A stretch of 64,000 nucleotides of DNA from the NCBI GenBank assembly GCA_031421635.1, contig JANOPA010000044.1, positions 1-64,000 on the forward strand. The letters are read 5' to 3'. Of this stretch, positions 1 to 7,266 are shown in pieces; the first letter of the stretch is position 1; each line of letters starts with the position of its first letter. Source of the stretch: JAPOKJ01 sp031421635 (GTDB taxonomy: Bacteria > Pseudomonadota > Gammaproteobacteria > Burkholderiales > Burkholderiaceae_E). Under the pieces are notes generated by a model, which was not told the DNA's origin, did no database searches, and worked only from the letters and a program-made list of their open reading frames with translations. The translations under genes and the position numbers were made by a program.

Positions 1-344
1 AGGTAGAGGTCTTCAAGCTCCTGCTTGGTCATGGCGCTACGCATCGACATCAGCAAACTCGGGGTCATCTTGCCCTGTTGCTCGACGCTTTCGATCACGG
101 CTGCTCGGCGATCTTCCAACTCACGCAAATAACCCAAGCGCTCTTCAAGATTGCGTAGTTGGGTGTCGTCCAAGCCGCCAGTGACCTCCTTGCGATAGCG
201 CGAAATGAAGGGCACGGTGGCACCTTCGTCCAGCAACTGAATCGCGGCAATGACCTGCTCTGGCCTTGCCTTGAGCTCTTCGGCAATTAATTTAACAATA
301 CTTGCTTGGACTTGCTTGGAAGCCGTCGTTTGAACCTCAGACAT
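1..344 (-). CDS. tex: Tex, S1-domain RNA-binding transcription accessory protein (5' part only)
   Basis: My translation of the minus strand from the ATG at 344 gives 114 codons that run off the left edge, so only the N-terminus is present. The segment contains the conserved Tex stretch LLDEGATVPFISRYRKE followed by TGGLDDTQLRNLEERL, which is characteristic of the helical N-terminal domain. Tex is a cytoplasmic nucleic-acid-binding protein with a C-terminal S1 domain, linked to transcription and stress tolerance; the S1 domain lies outside the window. It sits 36 bases downstream of clpB on the same strand and may be co-transcribed with it. A 10-base tandem duplication (301-320) lies in codons 9-15. 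Confidence 0.9.
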   Translation of the reverse strand, partial: MSEVQTTASKQVQASIVKLIAEELKARPEQVIAAIQLLDEGATVPFISRYRKEVTGGLDDTQLRNLEERLGYLRELEDRRAAVIESVEQQGKMTPSLLMSMRSAMTKQELEDLY

Positions 345-380
345 AGGACAAAAAGCTCTTACAAAAAGTGATCCGGGCCG

Positions 381-2993
381 CTAATGTACCACTCGCTCAA
401 AAGAGAACTTTCCGTCCACAAAATCCACAGGGATGACATCCTTCGGTCCAAACTTACCCTCCAAAACCAAACGCGATAGCGGGTTCTCGATTTGCTGTTG
501 TATCGCACGCTTTAAAGGGCGCGCTCCATACATTGGATCAAAGCCTGTTTTCGCCAGTTCAGCCACCGCCGCATCGCTCACCGTGAGTACCATCTCACGG
601 TCCTTCAGACGAGCCTCCAGCATGCGCAACTGAATCTTGGCAATCGAAGCAATGTTCTTGGGATCGAGTCCATGAAACACCACAATCTCATCGATTCGAT
701 TGATGAATTCCGGCCTAAAGGACTTCTTCACTTCATCCATCACCGTGGACTTGATGAGCTCAACATTGTTAGTCGCTGGGTCAGCCGACAGACGTTGAAT
801 ATCATGACTGCCAATGTTCGAGGTCATCACGATCACGGTGTTTTTGAAGTCAACCGTACGTCCTTGCCCATCGGTCAAGCGGCCATCATCGAGCACTTGC
901 AAAAGCACATTGAAAACATCGGGATGAGCCTTCTCTACTTCGTCCAGCAAGATCACACTGTAGGGGCGACGCCGTACTGCCTCGGTCAGATAGCCACCCT
1001 CTTCGTAGCCCACGTAACCCGGAGGTGCGCCAATCAATCGTGCCACCGAATGCTTTTCCATGAACTCACTCATGTCGATACGGACCAAGTGCTCGTCAGA
1101 GTCGAACAAGAAGGATGCGAGCGCCTTGCATAGCTCAGTCTTGCCCACACCAGTGGGGCCGAGAAACAGGAAAGAACCATAGGGACGATTTGGATCGGAC
1201 AAGCCAGCGCGCGAACGGCGAATCGCATCCGAGACCAAACGAACGGCCTCATCTTGACCGACCACGCGATCATGCAATTTGTCTTCCATCTTCAAAAGCT
1301 TGTCGCGCTCCCCTTGCATCATGCGTGAGACTGGAATACCGGTTGCACGAGACACCACCTCGGCGATCTCTTCCGCTCCGACTTGAGTGCGCAACAGTCG
1401 AGTTTTTCCGACATGTGACTTTGCCTCGGCTTCCGAGGCCGACTTGAGTCGCCCTTCTAACTCCGGTAGTTTTCCGTATTGAATCTCTGCAAGCTTGTCG
1501 AACTGGCCTTTGCGCTGCATCTCCACCATTTGGGCGCGCAATTTCTCAATCTCTGTTTTGATTTGAGCACTGCCCTGCACGGCAGCTTTCTCGGCACGCA
1601 GCAACTCCTCAAAATCGGCCAACTCTTTGCCAATCTTGTCAATCTCGACCTCGATCAGGCCAAGACGTTTTCTCGAAGCTTCATCCTTCTCTTTTTTAAC
1701 GGCTTCGCGCTCGATCTTGAGCTGAATAATACGGCGGTCAAGCTTATCCATCACTTCGGGCTTGCTATCAATTTCCATTTTGATACGCGCTGCTGCCTCG
1801 TCGATCAAATCGATGGCCTTATCAGGCAAGAACCGGTCTGTGATGTAACGGTTGGAGAGCTCAGCCGCGGCCACGATCGCAGGGTCAGTGATCTCAACGC
1901 CATGATGCAGCTCGTACTTTTCTTGCAGCCCACGCAAAATGGCCACCGTGGATTCGACGCTGGGCTCTTCAACCAAAACCTTTTGAAAGCGGCGTTCCAG
2001 TGCGGCATCTTTCTCAATATACTTTCGATACTCGTCTAAGGTGGTCGCGCCAATGCAATGCAACTCACCGCGAGCCAGTGCGGGCTTAAGCATATTGCCA
2101 GCGTCAATCGCGCCTTCAGCCTTCCCCGCTCCAACCATGGTGTGTAACTCGTCGATAAAGACGATTGTTTGGCCCTCGTCTTTGGCGATGTCCTTGAGCA
2201 CACCTTTCAAGCGTTCTTCGAACTCTCCGCGATACTTGGCACCGGCCAGAAGCGAGGCCATATCCAACACCAGCACCCGTTTATTCTTGAGCGATTCTGG
2301 CACTTCACCATTGATAATGCGTTGCGCCAAACCCTCAACAATGGCGGTCTTACCCACGCCAGGCTCGCCGATCAAAACCGGATTATTTTTGGTGCGACGC
2401 TGTAAAATCTGGATCGTGCGGCGGATTTCATCATCGCGACCAATCACCGGATCGAGTTTGCCCTGTTGGGCGCGTTCGGTCAGGTCCACGCAGTACTTTT
2501 TAAGGGACTCACGCTGACTTTCTGCATCCGCAGAGTCAACGTTGCTCGATCCTCGCAAGGCATCCAGGCCGGACTCCAAGGCCTTACGCGTCAGCCCGCC
2601 CTCACGCACGATCCGGCCCGCCTCACCTTTGTCGTCGGCAATCGCCAACAAGAACATTTCACTGGCGATGTATTGGTCACCGCGCTTAAGCGCTTCCTTC
2701 TCGGTCAGGTTCATCAAATTGACCAGATCGCGGCCAATTTGAATTTCGCCATTCGTGCCGCTAACCTGAGGTAAACGTTTAATGGCCAGATCGGCAGCGG
2801 TTTTGATCGCGGCCGGTCTTGCGCCCGCGCGCTGCAAAAGCGCGTGGGCCGATCCGTCGGTTTGTGCCGTGAGGGCGGAGAGTAAATGCACGGGCTCAAT
2901 GAACTGTTGATCGTTCGCCAAAGCAAGGCTTTGGGCGTCGCCGAGTGCTTGCTGGAATTGAGTGGTAAGTTTGTCGAGTCGCACGGGTGTCAT
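381..2993 (-). CDS. clpB: ClpB disaggregase (Hsp100 AAA+ chaperone)
   Basis: This encodes 870 residues, close to the 857 of E. coli ClpB. Visible parts, in order: the N-terminal Clp repeat domain; AAA-1 with Walker A GEPGVGKT at about 209-216 and Walker B VFIDELH; a long charged coiled-coil M domain (about 410-530); AAA-2 with Walker A GPTGVGKT and Walker B ILLDEVEKAH; and the C-terminal region ending in the GARPLKRAIQ segment. The M domain separates ClpB from ClpA. It works with DnaK to pull apart protein aggregates in the cytoplasm, using ATP. A sigma-32-like promoter is proposed upstream at 3061-3089, and tex follows 36 bases downstream. Confidence 0.97.
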   Translation of the reverse strand: MTPVRLDKLTTQFQQALGDAQSLALANDQQFIEPVHLLSALTAQTDGSAHALLQRAGARPAAIKTAADLAIKRLPQVSGTNGEIQIGRDLVNLMNLTEKEALKRGDQYIASEMFLLAIADDKGEAGRIVREGGLTRKALESGLDALRGSSNVDSADAESQRESLKKYCVDLTERAQQGKLDPVIGRDDEIRRTIQILQRRTKNNPVLIGEPGVGKTAIVEGLAQRIINGEVPESLKNKRVLVLDMASLLAGAKYRGEFEERLKGVLKDIAKDEGQTIVFIDELHTMVGAGKAEGAIDAGNMLKPALARGELHCIGATTLDEYRKYIEKDAALERRFQKVLVEEPSVESTVAILRGLQEKYELHHGVEITDPAIVAAAELSNRYITDRFLPDKAIDLIDEAAARIKMEIDSKPEVMDKLDRRIIQLKIEREAVKKEKDEASRKRLGLIEVEIDKIGKELADFEELLRAEKAAVQGSAQIKTEIEKLRAQMVEMQRKGQFDKLAEIQYGKLPELEGRLKSASEAEAKSHVGKTRLLRTQVGAEEIAEVVSRATGIPVSRMMQGERDKLLKMEDKLHDRVVGQDEAVRLVSDAIRRSRAGLSDPNRPYGSFLFLGPTGVGKTELCKALASFLFDSDEHLVRIDMSEFMEKHSVARLIGAPPGYVGYEEGGYLTEAVRRRPYSVILLDEVEKAHPDVFNVLLQVLDDGRLTDGQGRTVDFKNTVIVMTSNIGSHDIQRLSADPATNNVELIKSTVMDEVKKSFRPEFINRIDEIVVFHGLDPKNIASIAKIQLRMLEARLKDREMVLTVSDAAVAELAKTGFDPMYGARPLKRAIQQQIENPLSRLVLEGKFGPKDVIPVDFVDGKFSFERVVH

Positions 2994-3060
2994 CCTTGAA
3001 ATTTAAGACGACTCACCGGGACAAGTCGGGTGTCCCTCGGAATCGTCGTCACTGCTCCCC

Positions 3061-3089
3061 ACTTGAGGACATTGACGACTCTTTTCAAG
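3061..3089 (-). promoter_or_regulatory. Possible sigma-32 (heat-shock) promoter of clpB
   Basis: On the minus strand, an exact CTTGAA (3089-3084) is followed after 15 bases by CCTCAAGT (3068-3061). The heat-shock consensus is CTTGAA, 13-17 bases, CCCCATNT. The -35 is perfect, but the -10 keeps only about five of eight positions. It lies about 70 bases upstream of the clpB start, where a heat-shock promoter is expected. Confidence 0.4.
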
Positions 3090-3109
3090 CCCTTCCGAAC
3101 TTGAGCGTT

Positions 3110-3589
3110 TTAGGCTGTCATGGACAGGCTAAAACTTGAGCGCCAAACGCGTTGGCCTTCGTAGAAGCTGTTCGCCCCCAAGCTGTCATTGGGCGTTAAA
3201 AGATGAGCCGATCCACGCAAATTCACCACTTTATGCAAGACCCCACCTGACGGTGTGCTGACCTGTAACTCAAGAGCCTCACCAGGGGGAATCGTGATGA
3301 GGAACAAGACGCGTCCATCGGCATCGGAAAGAGTTGTTTCATGAGTACCCACCAAGGCAATCACAGCTTGGCCGACTGCCTCGGCATTGACGTCCGTCAA
3401 CCGCCCCGAAAGTACCAGTCTCTCGCCCTCTCTCAGTTGATTTTTATCAATTGTCGGCTTAAAGCCTTCGACCATTCCCCCCGCAGCCTCAGAGTGCAAC
3501 CTCGGCGCCTTAAAGATGGGCTGAGTGAAACCTGACCCAGTTGCGGCCCATGTTGCCGTAGGTAGGCCAAGGACACTGGCGAGATCCGT
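3110..3589 (-). pseudogene. Remnant of an exported beta-sandwich protein, 5' end missing
   Basis: The open frame continues upstream to 3829, but everything beyond about 3590 is the antisense of the FAH gene. Real-looking protein begins near LASVLGLPTATWAA, which resembles the hydrophobic and cleavage part of a signal peptide, preceded by only RTD where a twin-arginine RRxFL motif would be expected. The remaining ~140 residues contain a segment (GERLVLSGRLTD, then TTLSDADGRVLF) reminiscent of the Ig-like fold of intradiol dioxygenases and carboxypeptidase-regulatory domains. The iron ligands of the dioxygenases are not visible. No ATG, GTG or usable TTG start was found near the junction. I do not recognise the family with confidence. 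It ends 116 bases upstream of clpB. Confidence 0.5.
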
Positions 3590-3607
3590 CCGCCCCTGCC
3601 CAAGCCA

Positions 3608-4312
3608 GTGAACGTCGAGTGTATGGCAGTCAATTACAAGGAGGACGGCACCCTCAAGGAAGCCGCGCCAATCAATGCTTTCCACAAAGCTCCGGGCTGC
3701 GTTATCGGCCATGGCGACACCATGATCTTGCCCGACATCGCGGCCACTATTTTCGAGGGCGAAGCCGAGCTTGCGGTCGTGATCGGTAAGCGCGCCAGTT
3801 TTGTACCGACCTCCAAAGCGATGGATCACATCTTCGGTTACACCAATTTTATTGACGGCTCTGCTCGTGGCGTGGTTCCCACCAACAATAGCTTTTATCA
3901 GATGAAGTCACGTGCCACCTTCGCCCCCATTGGCCCTTTTTTAGTCACGGCCGACGAGGTGAAAGATCCACAGAAACTACAGGTCAAGCTTTGGGTCAAC
4001 GGTACCTTGAAGCAAAATTTCAACACCGACGACATGGCCCACAACATCAAACGCTCCATTGAGTGGATGAGCAGCCTTCACGATCTGGAACCCGGCGATA
4101 TTCTCGCGACTGGCACCAATCATCGAGGCCTATCGTCCTTTCAAGACGGTGACAAAGTAGAGCTGGACTGCGAAGGTCTTGGCAAGCTGGTGATCGGCGT
4201 GCGGGACGAACTCAAGCGGACTTGGTCACGCGAGACGCGACTGGAGCGTACTCAGCGAGGTCTCACAGGAACGACTCCACAGCCTACCGGCAAGTATAGT
4301 AAGCCAGCCTAG
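3608..4312 (+). CDS. Fumarylacetoacetate hydrolase (FAH) family protein, probably N-terminally truncated
   Basis: The 234 residues from the GTG at 3608 carry the FAH fold: the CMAVNY box, the metal-binding GEAELAVVIG segment with two acidic ligands, the FIDGSARG loop, TFAPIGPFLVTADE, and the late LEPGDILATGTNHRGL strand. FAH-family enzymes hydrolyse or decarboxylate beta-diketo acids using Mg2+. In-frame codons back to 3566, just after a TAG, still read like family sequence (EIRPPLPKPVN), and no upstream start exists. The usual ~55-residue N-terminal part of the longer family members is therefore missing. Short FAHD1-like proteins consist of little more than this domain, so it could still be active. 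It converges with htpX across a long inverted repeat. Confidence 0.75.
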   Translation: MNVECMAVNYKEDGTLKEAAPINAFHKAPGCVIGHGDTMILPDIAATIFEGEAELAVVIGKRASFVPTSKAMDHIFGYTNFIDGSARGVVPTNNSFYQMKSRATFAPIGPFLVTADEVKDPQKLQVKLWVNGTLKQNFNTDDMAHNIKRSIEWMSSLHDLEPGDILATGTNHRGLSSFQDGDKVELDCEGLGKLVIGVRDELKRTWSRETRLERTQRGLTGTTPQPTGKYSKPA

Positions 4313-4403
4313 TTTTCTAAAATATCCGTGGAGACGACGTGGAGCAACTCTGAGACCGATGGTGCTTTAGCTCTGCTTCTCACCCAGGGCAAGCACAGGT
4401 CCA

Positions 4404-4510
4404 GTCGAGCAGGTCGGGCTAGGTGGCGGAGCGAAATAAAGGAAGGAGGGGCGGCCGTCAGGCTGACCCGGAGGGACATTCGCGGAGCTACCTAGCCCGA
4501 CCTGCTCGAC
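4404..4510. repeat. Perfect 21-bp inverted repeat with 65-base spacer
   Basis: The arms are 4404-4424 and 4490-4510 and match at all 21 positions as reverse complements. The spacer (4425-4489) is G-rich and contains a small internal hairpin (GTCAG/CTGAC, near 4458-4468). The element lies in the 258-base gap between the convergent FAH gene and htpX, with no coding potential of its own. It could act as a bidirectional transcription stop without a U tract, or be a dispersed intergenic repeat such as a MITE-like or REP-like element. Copies elsewhere in the genome would decide. Confidence 0.85.
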
Positions 4511-4570
4511 GTGCACATGTGCGCATGCACGACGTTCGCACTCTCTAAGTCCCACTCAAGCTTGCAGAAT

Positions 4571-5449
4571 CTAAGCCTTACGAGCCTGCAAAGCAGCAAT
4601 CCGCTCCTCAATAGGGGGATGCGTAGAAAACAATGCCATCAAACCAGAAGGCTTACCAGTGATTCCCATGGCGGCCACCGACTTGGGCAACTCACCAGGC
4701 TCAAGCCCACCAAGACGCTTGAGCGCATTCATCATGGTCTGAGGTTGCCCTAAAAGGCTCGCCGATCCAGCGTCGGCGCGGAATTCGCGATGACGTGAAA
4801 ACCAAGCCACGATCATGGCCGCGACGAACCCAAGGAGGATATCCAACACGATGGTGGTGGCATAGTAGCCAATGCCTGGGCCGTCGTTATTGTTACGCAG
4901 CACAACCTTATCGACAAAATAGCCTATCACTCGCGACAAGAACACCACAAAGGTATTCATCACCCCTTGGATCAAGGTCATGGTGACCATATCGCCATTG
5001 GCAATATGCGCGATCTCGTGGCCGATTACGGCTTCGACTTCTTCTTTTCGCATGGAGGTCAAAAGACCCGTGGAGACTGCGACCAAGGCGGAATTTTTGA
5101 ATGCACCGGTCGCAAAGGCGTTGGGTTCACCTTCGAAAATGCCAACTTCTGGCATGCCGATGCCGGCTTTGTCTGCCAAGCGGCGAACCGTTTCAACAAT
5201 CCAAGCTTCATCTGGGTTCGAGGGCCGGTTGATTAGCCGAACACCGGAACTCCATTTCGCGATAGTTTTACTCATTAGCAAAGAAATAATCGCACCGCCA
5301 AAGCCCATGACCAGCGAAAAACCCATCAGTTGCCCGATGTTCAGGCCCGAGGCGCTAAGGTAGCGATTCACCCCCAAAAGGCTGCTCACGAGGCCAAGCA
5401 CCACCATCACGGCGACGTTCGTGAGTACAAACAGGAGAATACGTTTCAT
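4571..5449 (-). CDS. htpX: HtpX, membrane-bound zinc metalloprotease
   Basis: The 292 residues match the ~293 of E. coli HtpX. Two N-terminal membrane segments are followed by the zinc motif in VIGHEIAHIANGD (HExxH), then two more hydrophobic segments (around 160-220) and the third ligand region SRHREFRADAGSA. The C-terminal THPPIEERIAAL motif is typical. HtpX degrades misfolded membrane proteins from the cytoplasmic face of the inner membrane and overlaps FtsH in function. The gene stands alone, with its own heat-shock promoter at 5491-5517. Confidence 0.95.
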   Translation of the reverse strand: MKRILLFVLTNVAVMVVLGLVSSLLGVNRYLSASGLNIGQLMGFSLVMGFGGAIISLLMSKTIAKWSSGVRLINRPSNPDEAWIVETVRRLADKAGIGMPEVGIFEGEPNAFATGAFKNSALVAVSTGLLTSMRKEEVEAVIGHEIAHIANGDMVTMTLIQGVMNTFVVFLSRVIGYFVDKVVLRNNNDGPGIGYYATTIVLDILLGFVAAMIVAWFSRHREFRADAGSASLLGQPQTMMNALKRLGGLEPGELPKSVAAMGITGKPSGLMALFSTHPPIEERIAALQARKA

Positions 5450-5490
5450 AGGGACCCTTTTGAAAAGTCGAATACTGGAGGCGGAGTGTA

Positions 5491-5517
5491 GTTTGGGGTA
5501 TTGGAATCTTTTTCAAG
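5491..5517 (-). promoter_or_regulatory. Sigma-32 promoter of htpX
   Basis: On the minus strand, CTTGAA (5517-5512) is followed after exactly 13 bases by CCCCAAAC (5498-5491). The -35 is a perfect match and the -10 keeps CCCCA of CCCCATNT, at the preferred spacing. Transcription would begin near 5484, leaving a leader of about 35 bases before the htpX start at 5449. This agrees with htpX being part of the heat-shock regulon in E. coli. Confidence 0.75.
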
Positions 5518-5519
5518 TG

Positions 5520-6512
5520 CTAGCTCAGCAAAGCTACACCGGCCACGCCGACCGCGATCAGTGCCATGCCAAGCAACTCTCGAGCGCTTGTACCTTGAGC
5601 AAACAATTTCTTCGAAATAATAAGAGCAAAGAATATTTCAACTAAGGCCAGGGTTCGTACTTGCGCAACCGTGGCCAAAGCAAAGGCCAAATACCACATC
5701 TGAGATGAAAAGGCACCAAGCAACCCACCTAACATTGACGGCCGCCAGAGTTCGACGAGCTTGACCAAGACTTGTCGATCGCGGATCATGAGGTAGGCCG
5801 AAAGGATGAAAGTTTGAATGGTAAGACCGACCGCCAAAGTGAGACTAGCCCTGAGCAAAAAGTGACTTTCACCCAAATGAATAACTGCACCTCGAAAGCC
5901 CATCGCCGCTAAAGCAAAAAGTGCGGCAGCGCCTAAACCAAAGGCAATCGCTTGAGCTGAGCCAGAGTTGGAGGCTCGCTCTGAAGCTGGCAAGGTACCG
6001 GTACCCCCGAAAGCCGGAGACTTGGCGCCGACCGTTAAGGGACCATTTTGCTTGACTGGAGCTTTCTGCCAGGACATCATCACGACGCCAACTGTTGCCA
6101 CAATCACAGAAACCCAGATCCATATTGGAAGCCGATCTCCCAAGAAAATTGCCGCAAAAACGGCCACCTGAACCGGCTCCGTTTTAATATAAGCCGTCGT
6201 CATCACGAAGGACTTGGAGCGCATCGCGCTCAGCATCAATGCGGTCGCGACGATTTGTGTACAAGCGCCTAACAGTATCCACCACCAGAAACCAGCTTGG
6301 GGGCGCGGCATGGGTTGGTCCATGACATAAAAGGCGACGCCAAAAAAAAGCAGCCCGAACGGCAAACCGTATAGAAAGCGCACATGCGTTGCGCCGGTAG
6401 TGCCGAGCTTCTCAGTAAGGCTTCGCTGCATGGCATTGCGCAACACCTGCCCACCCGCCGCAAACAGAGTAAACAACATCCATAGCCAGGGTGGCGGTGG
6501 ATTAAAGTTCAA
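5520..6512 (-). CDS. EamA/DMT-superfamily transporter
   Basis: The 330 residues are strongly hydrophobic, with about ten predicted membrane helices arranged as two EamA repeats. A polar stretch (about 155-190, rich in Gly, Ala and Ser) separates the halves. The N-terminal segment MLFTLFAAGGQVLRNAMQR is typical of the first repeat. Members export or import small metabolites such as amino acids and purines, but the substrate cannot be read from sequence. It is the last gene of the leftward block, 15 bases after moaE, so it probably shares that transcript. The htpX promoter abuts its stop codon. Confidence 0.85.
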   Translation of the reverse strand: MNFNPPPPWLWMLFTLFAAGGQVLRNAMQRSLTEKLGTTGATHVRFLYGLPFGLLFFGVAFYVMDQPMPRPQAGFWWWILLGACTQIVATALMLSAMRSKSFVMTTAYIKTEPVQVAVFAAIFLGDRLPIWIWVSVIVATVGVVMMSWQKAPVKQNGPLTVGAKSPAFGGTGTLPASERASNSGSAQAIAFGLGAAALFALAAMGFRGAVIHLGESHFLLRASLTLAVGLTIQTFILSAYLMIRDRQVLVKLVELWRPSMLGGLLGAFSSQMWYLAFALATVAQVRTLALVEIFFALIISKKLFAQGTSARELLGMALIAVGVAGVALLS

Positions 6513-6527
6513 TGCCTACTCACCCTA

Positions 6528-6980
6528 TCAAGCTTTCCAGCGCGCCGCTGCGGCGTCGTCAGAATCTCGCGAATCGACCCAGCGAGCGCCCTCAGGAGTC
6601 TGCTCTTTTTTCCAAAACGGCGCCTGCGTTTTAAGATAGTCCATGATGAACTCACAGGCCTTAAACGATTCGCCGCGGTGGGCGGAAGTGACAACCACCA
6701 GCACAATTTGGTCCAAGGGTTTCATCTCACCGTAGCGATGAATTACCAAGCTGTCATAAATATCGAAGCGCAGAGCGGCTTGCGCGCAAATGTCTTCCAA
6801 AGCGAGTTCGGTCATTCCTGCATAATGTTCGAGCGTAAGAGTCGAAACATCAGTGCCCATGTTTAAATCACGGACTGTGCCAATGAAGCAGGCCACGGCG
6901 CCCACCCGAGCATCCCCTGCTCGTAGCGTAGCAACCTCTCGGGTCAAGTCAAAATCTTCGGTTTGTACTTTTACGGGCAT
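6528..6980 (-). CDS. moaE: MoaE, molybdopterin synthase large (catalytic) subunit
   Basis: The 150 residues match the family length. Recognisable elements are GAVACFIGTVRD, the LEHYAGMTE strand, IHRYGEMKPLDQIVLVVVTSAHR and FIMDYLKTQAPFWKKE, which carries the conserved Lys residues near the active site. MoaE, with the thiocarboxylated C-terminus of MoaD, converts cyclic pyranopterin monophosphate to molybdopterin in the cytoplasm. It starts five bases after moaD, as expected for a heterotetramer made from one message. The product is needed by the molybdenum hydroxylase encoded at 51.6-55.5 kb. Confidence 0.96.
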   Translation of the reverse strand: MPVKVQTEDFDLTREVATLRAGDARVGAVACFIGTVRDLNMGTDVSTLTLEHYAGMTELALEDICAQAALRFDIYDSLVIHRYGEMKPLDQIVLVVVTSAHRGESFKACEFIMDYLKTQAPFWKKEQTPEGARWVDSRDSDDAAAARWKA

Positions 6981-6985
6981 GGTTT

Positions 6986-7243
6986 TTACCCGCCTGTCAC
7001 CGGTGGGAAAAACGCCACTTCGGCGCCTTCAACGAGAGCACTTTCGGGCTGGGCCAAGCGTTTATTGATCGCCATACGTAAAGCACGGTTTCCCGCCAAT
7101 GCTTGACCAAAACTAGCATCGCGCAGGCTCAGCCATGCACGTAGCTCGCCAGCAGTTGTCACCGTCACAGGGACCTCGAGCGATTCAGCCTCGCGCCCCA
7201 GGGTTTCGCGCAAGCTTGCAAAATAAAGTATCGTCAAATGCAT
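6986..7243 (-). CDS. moaD: MoaD, molybdopterin synthase sulfur carrier subunit
   Basis: This is an 85-residue ubiquitin-like protein ending in the required Gly-Gly (FFPPVTGG). That terminus is adenylated by MoeB and thiocarboxylated to donate sulfur. The N-terminus LTILYFASLRETLG is the standard first beta strand and helix. It lies 23 bases after moeA and five bases before moaE. Confidence 0.95.
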   Translation of the reverse strand: MHLTILYFASLRETLGREAESLEVPVTVTTAGELRAWLSLRDASFGQALAGNRALRMAINKRLAQPESALVEGAEVAFFPPVTGG

Positions 7244-7266
7244 AGAAGGAAATATTACGCTAGTGT

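Noticed and set aside
672..2039. Plus-strand open frames of 153 and 186 codons (672-1133, 1479-2039)
   Set aside because: They are antisense to the strongly conserved clpB gene and show no recognisable domain.
3590..3829. Upstream extension of the minus-strand frame to 3829
   Set aside because: It is exactly the antisense of the conserved FAH coding region; protein-like sequence begins only below about 3590.
4404..4510. Inverted repeat read as an insertion sequence
   Set aside because: The 65-base interior cannot encode a transposase, and no target duplication is seen.
4367..4555. 62-codon minus-strand frame across the inverted repeat
   Set aside because: It spans both arms of the repeat and has no ribosome-binding site or domain.
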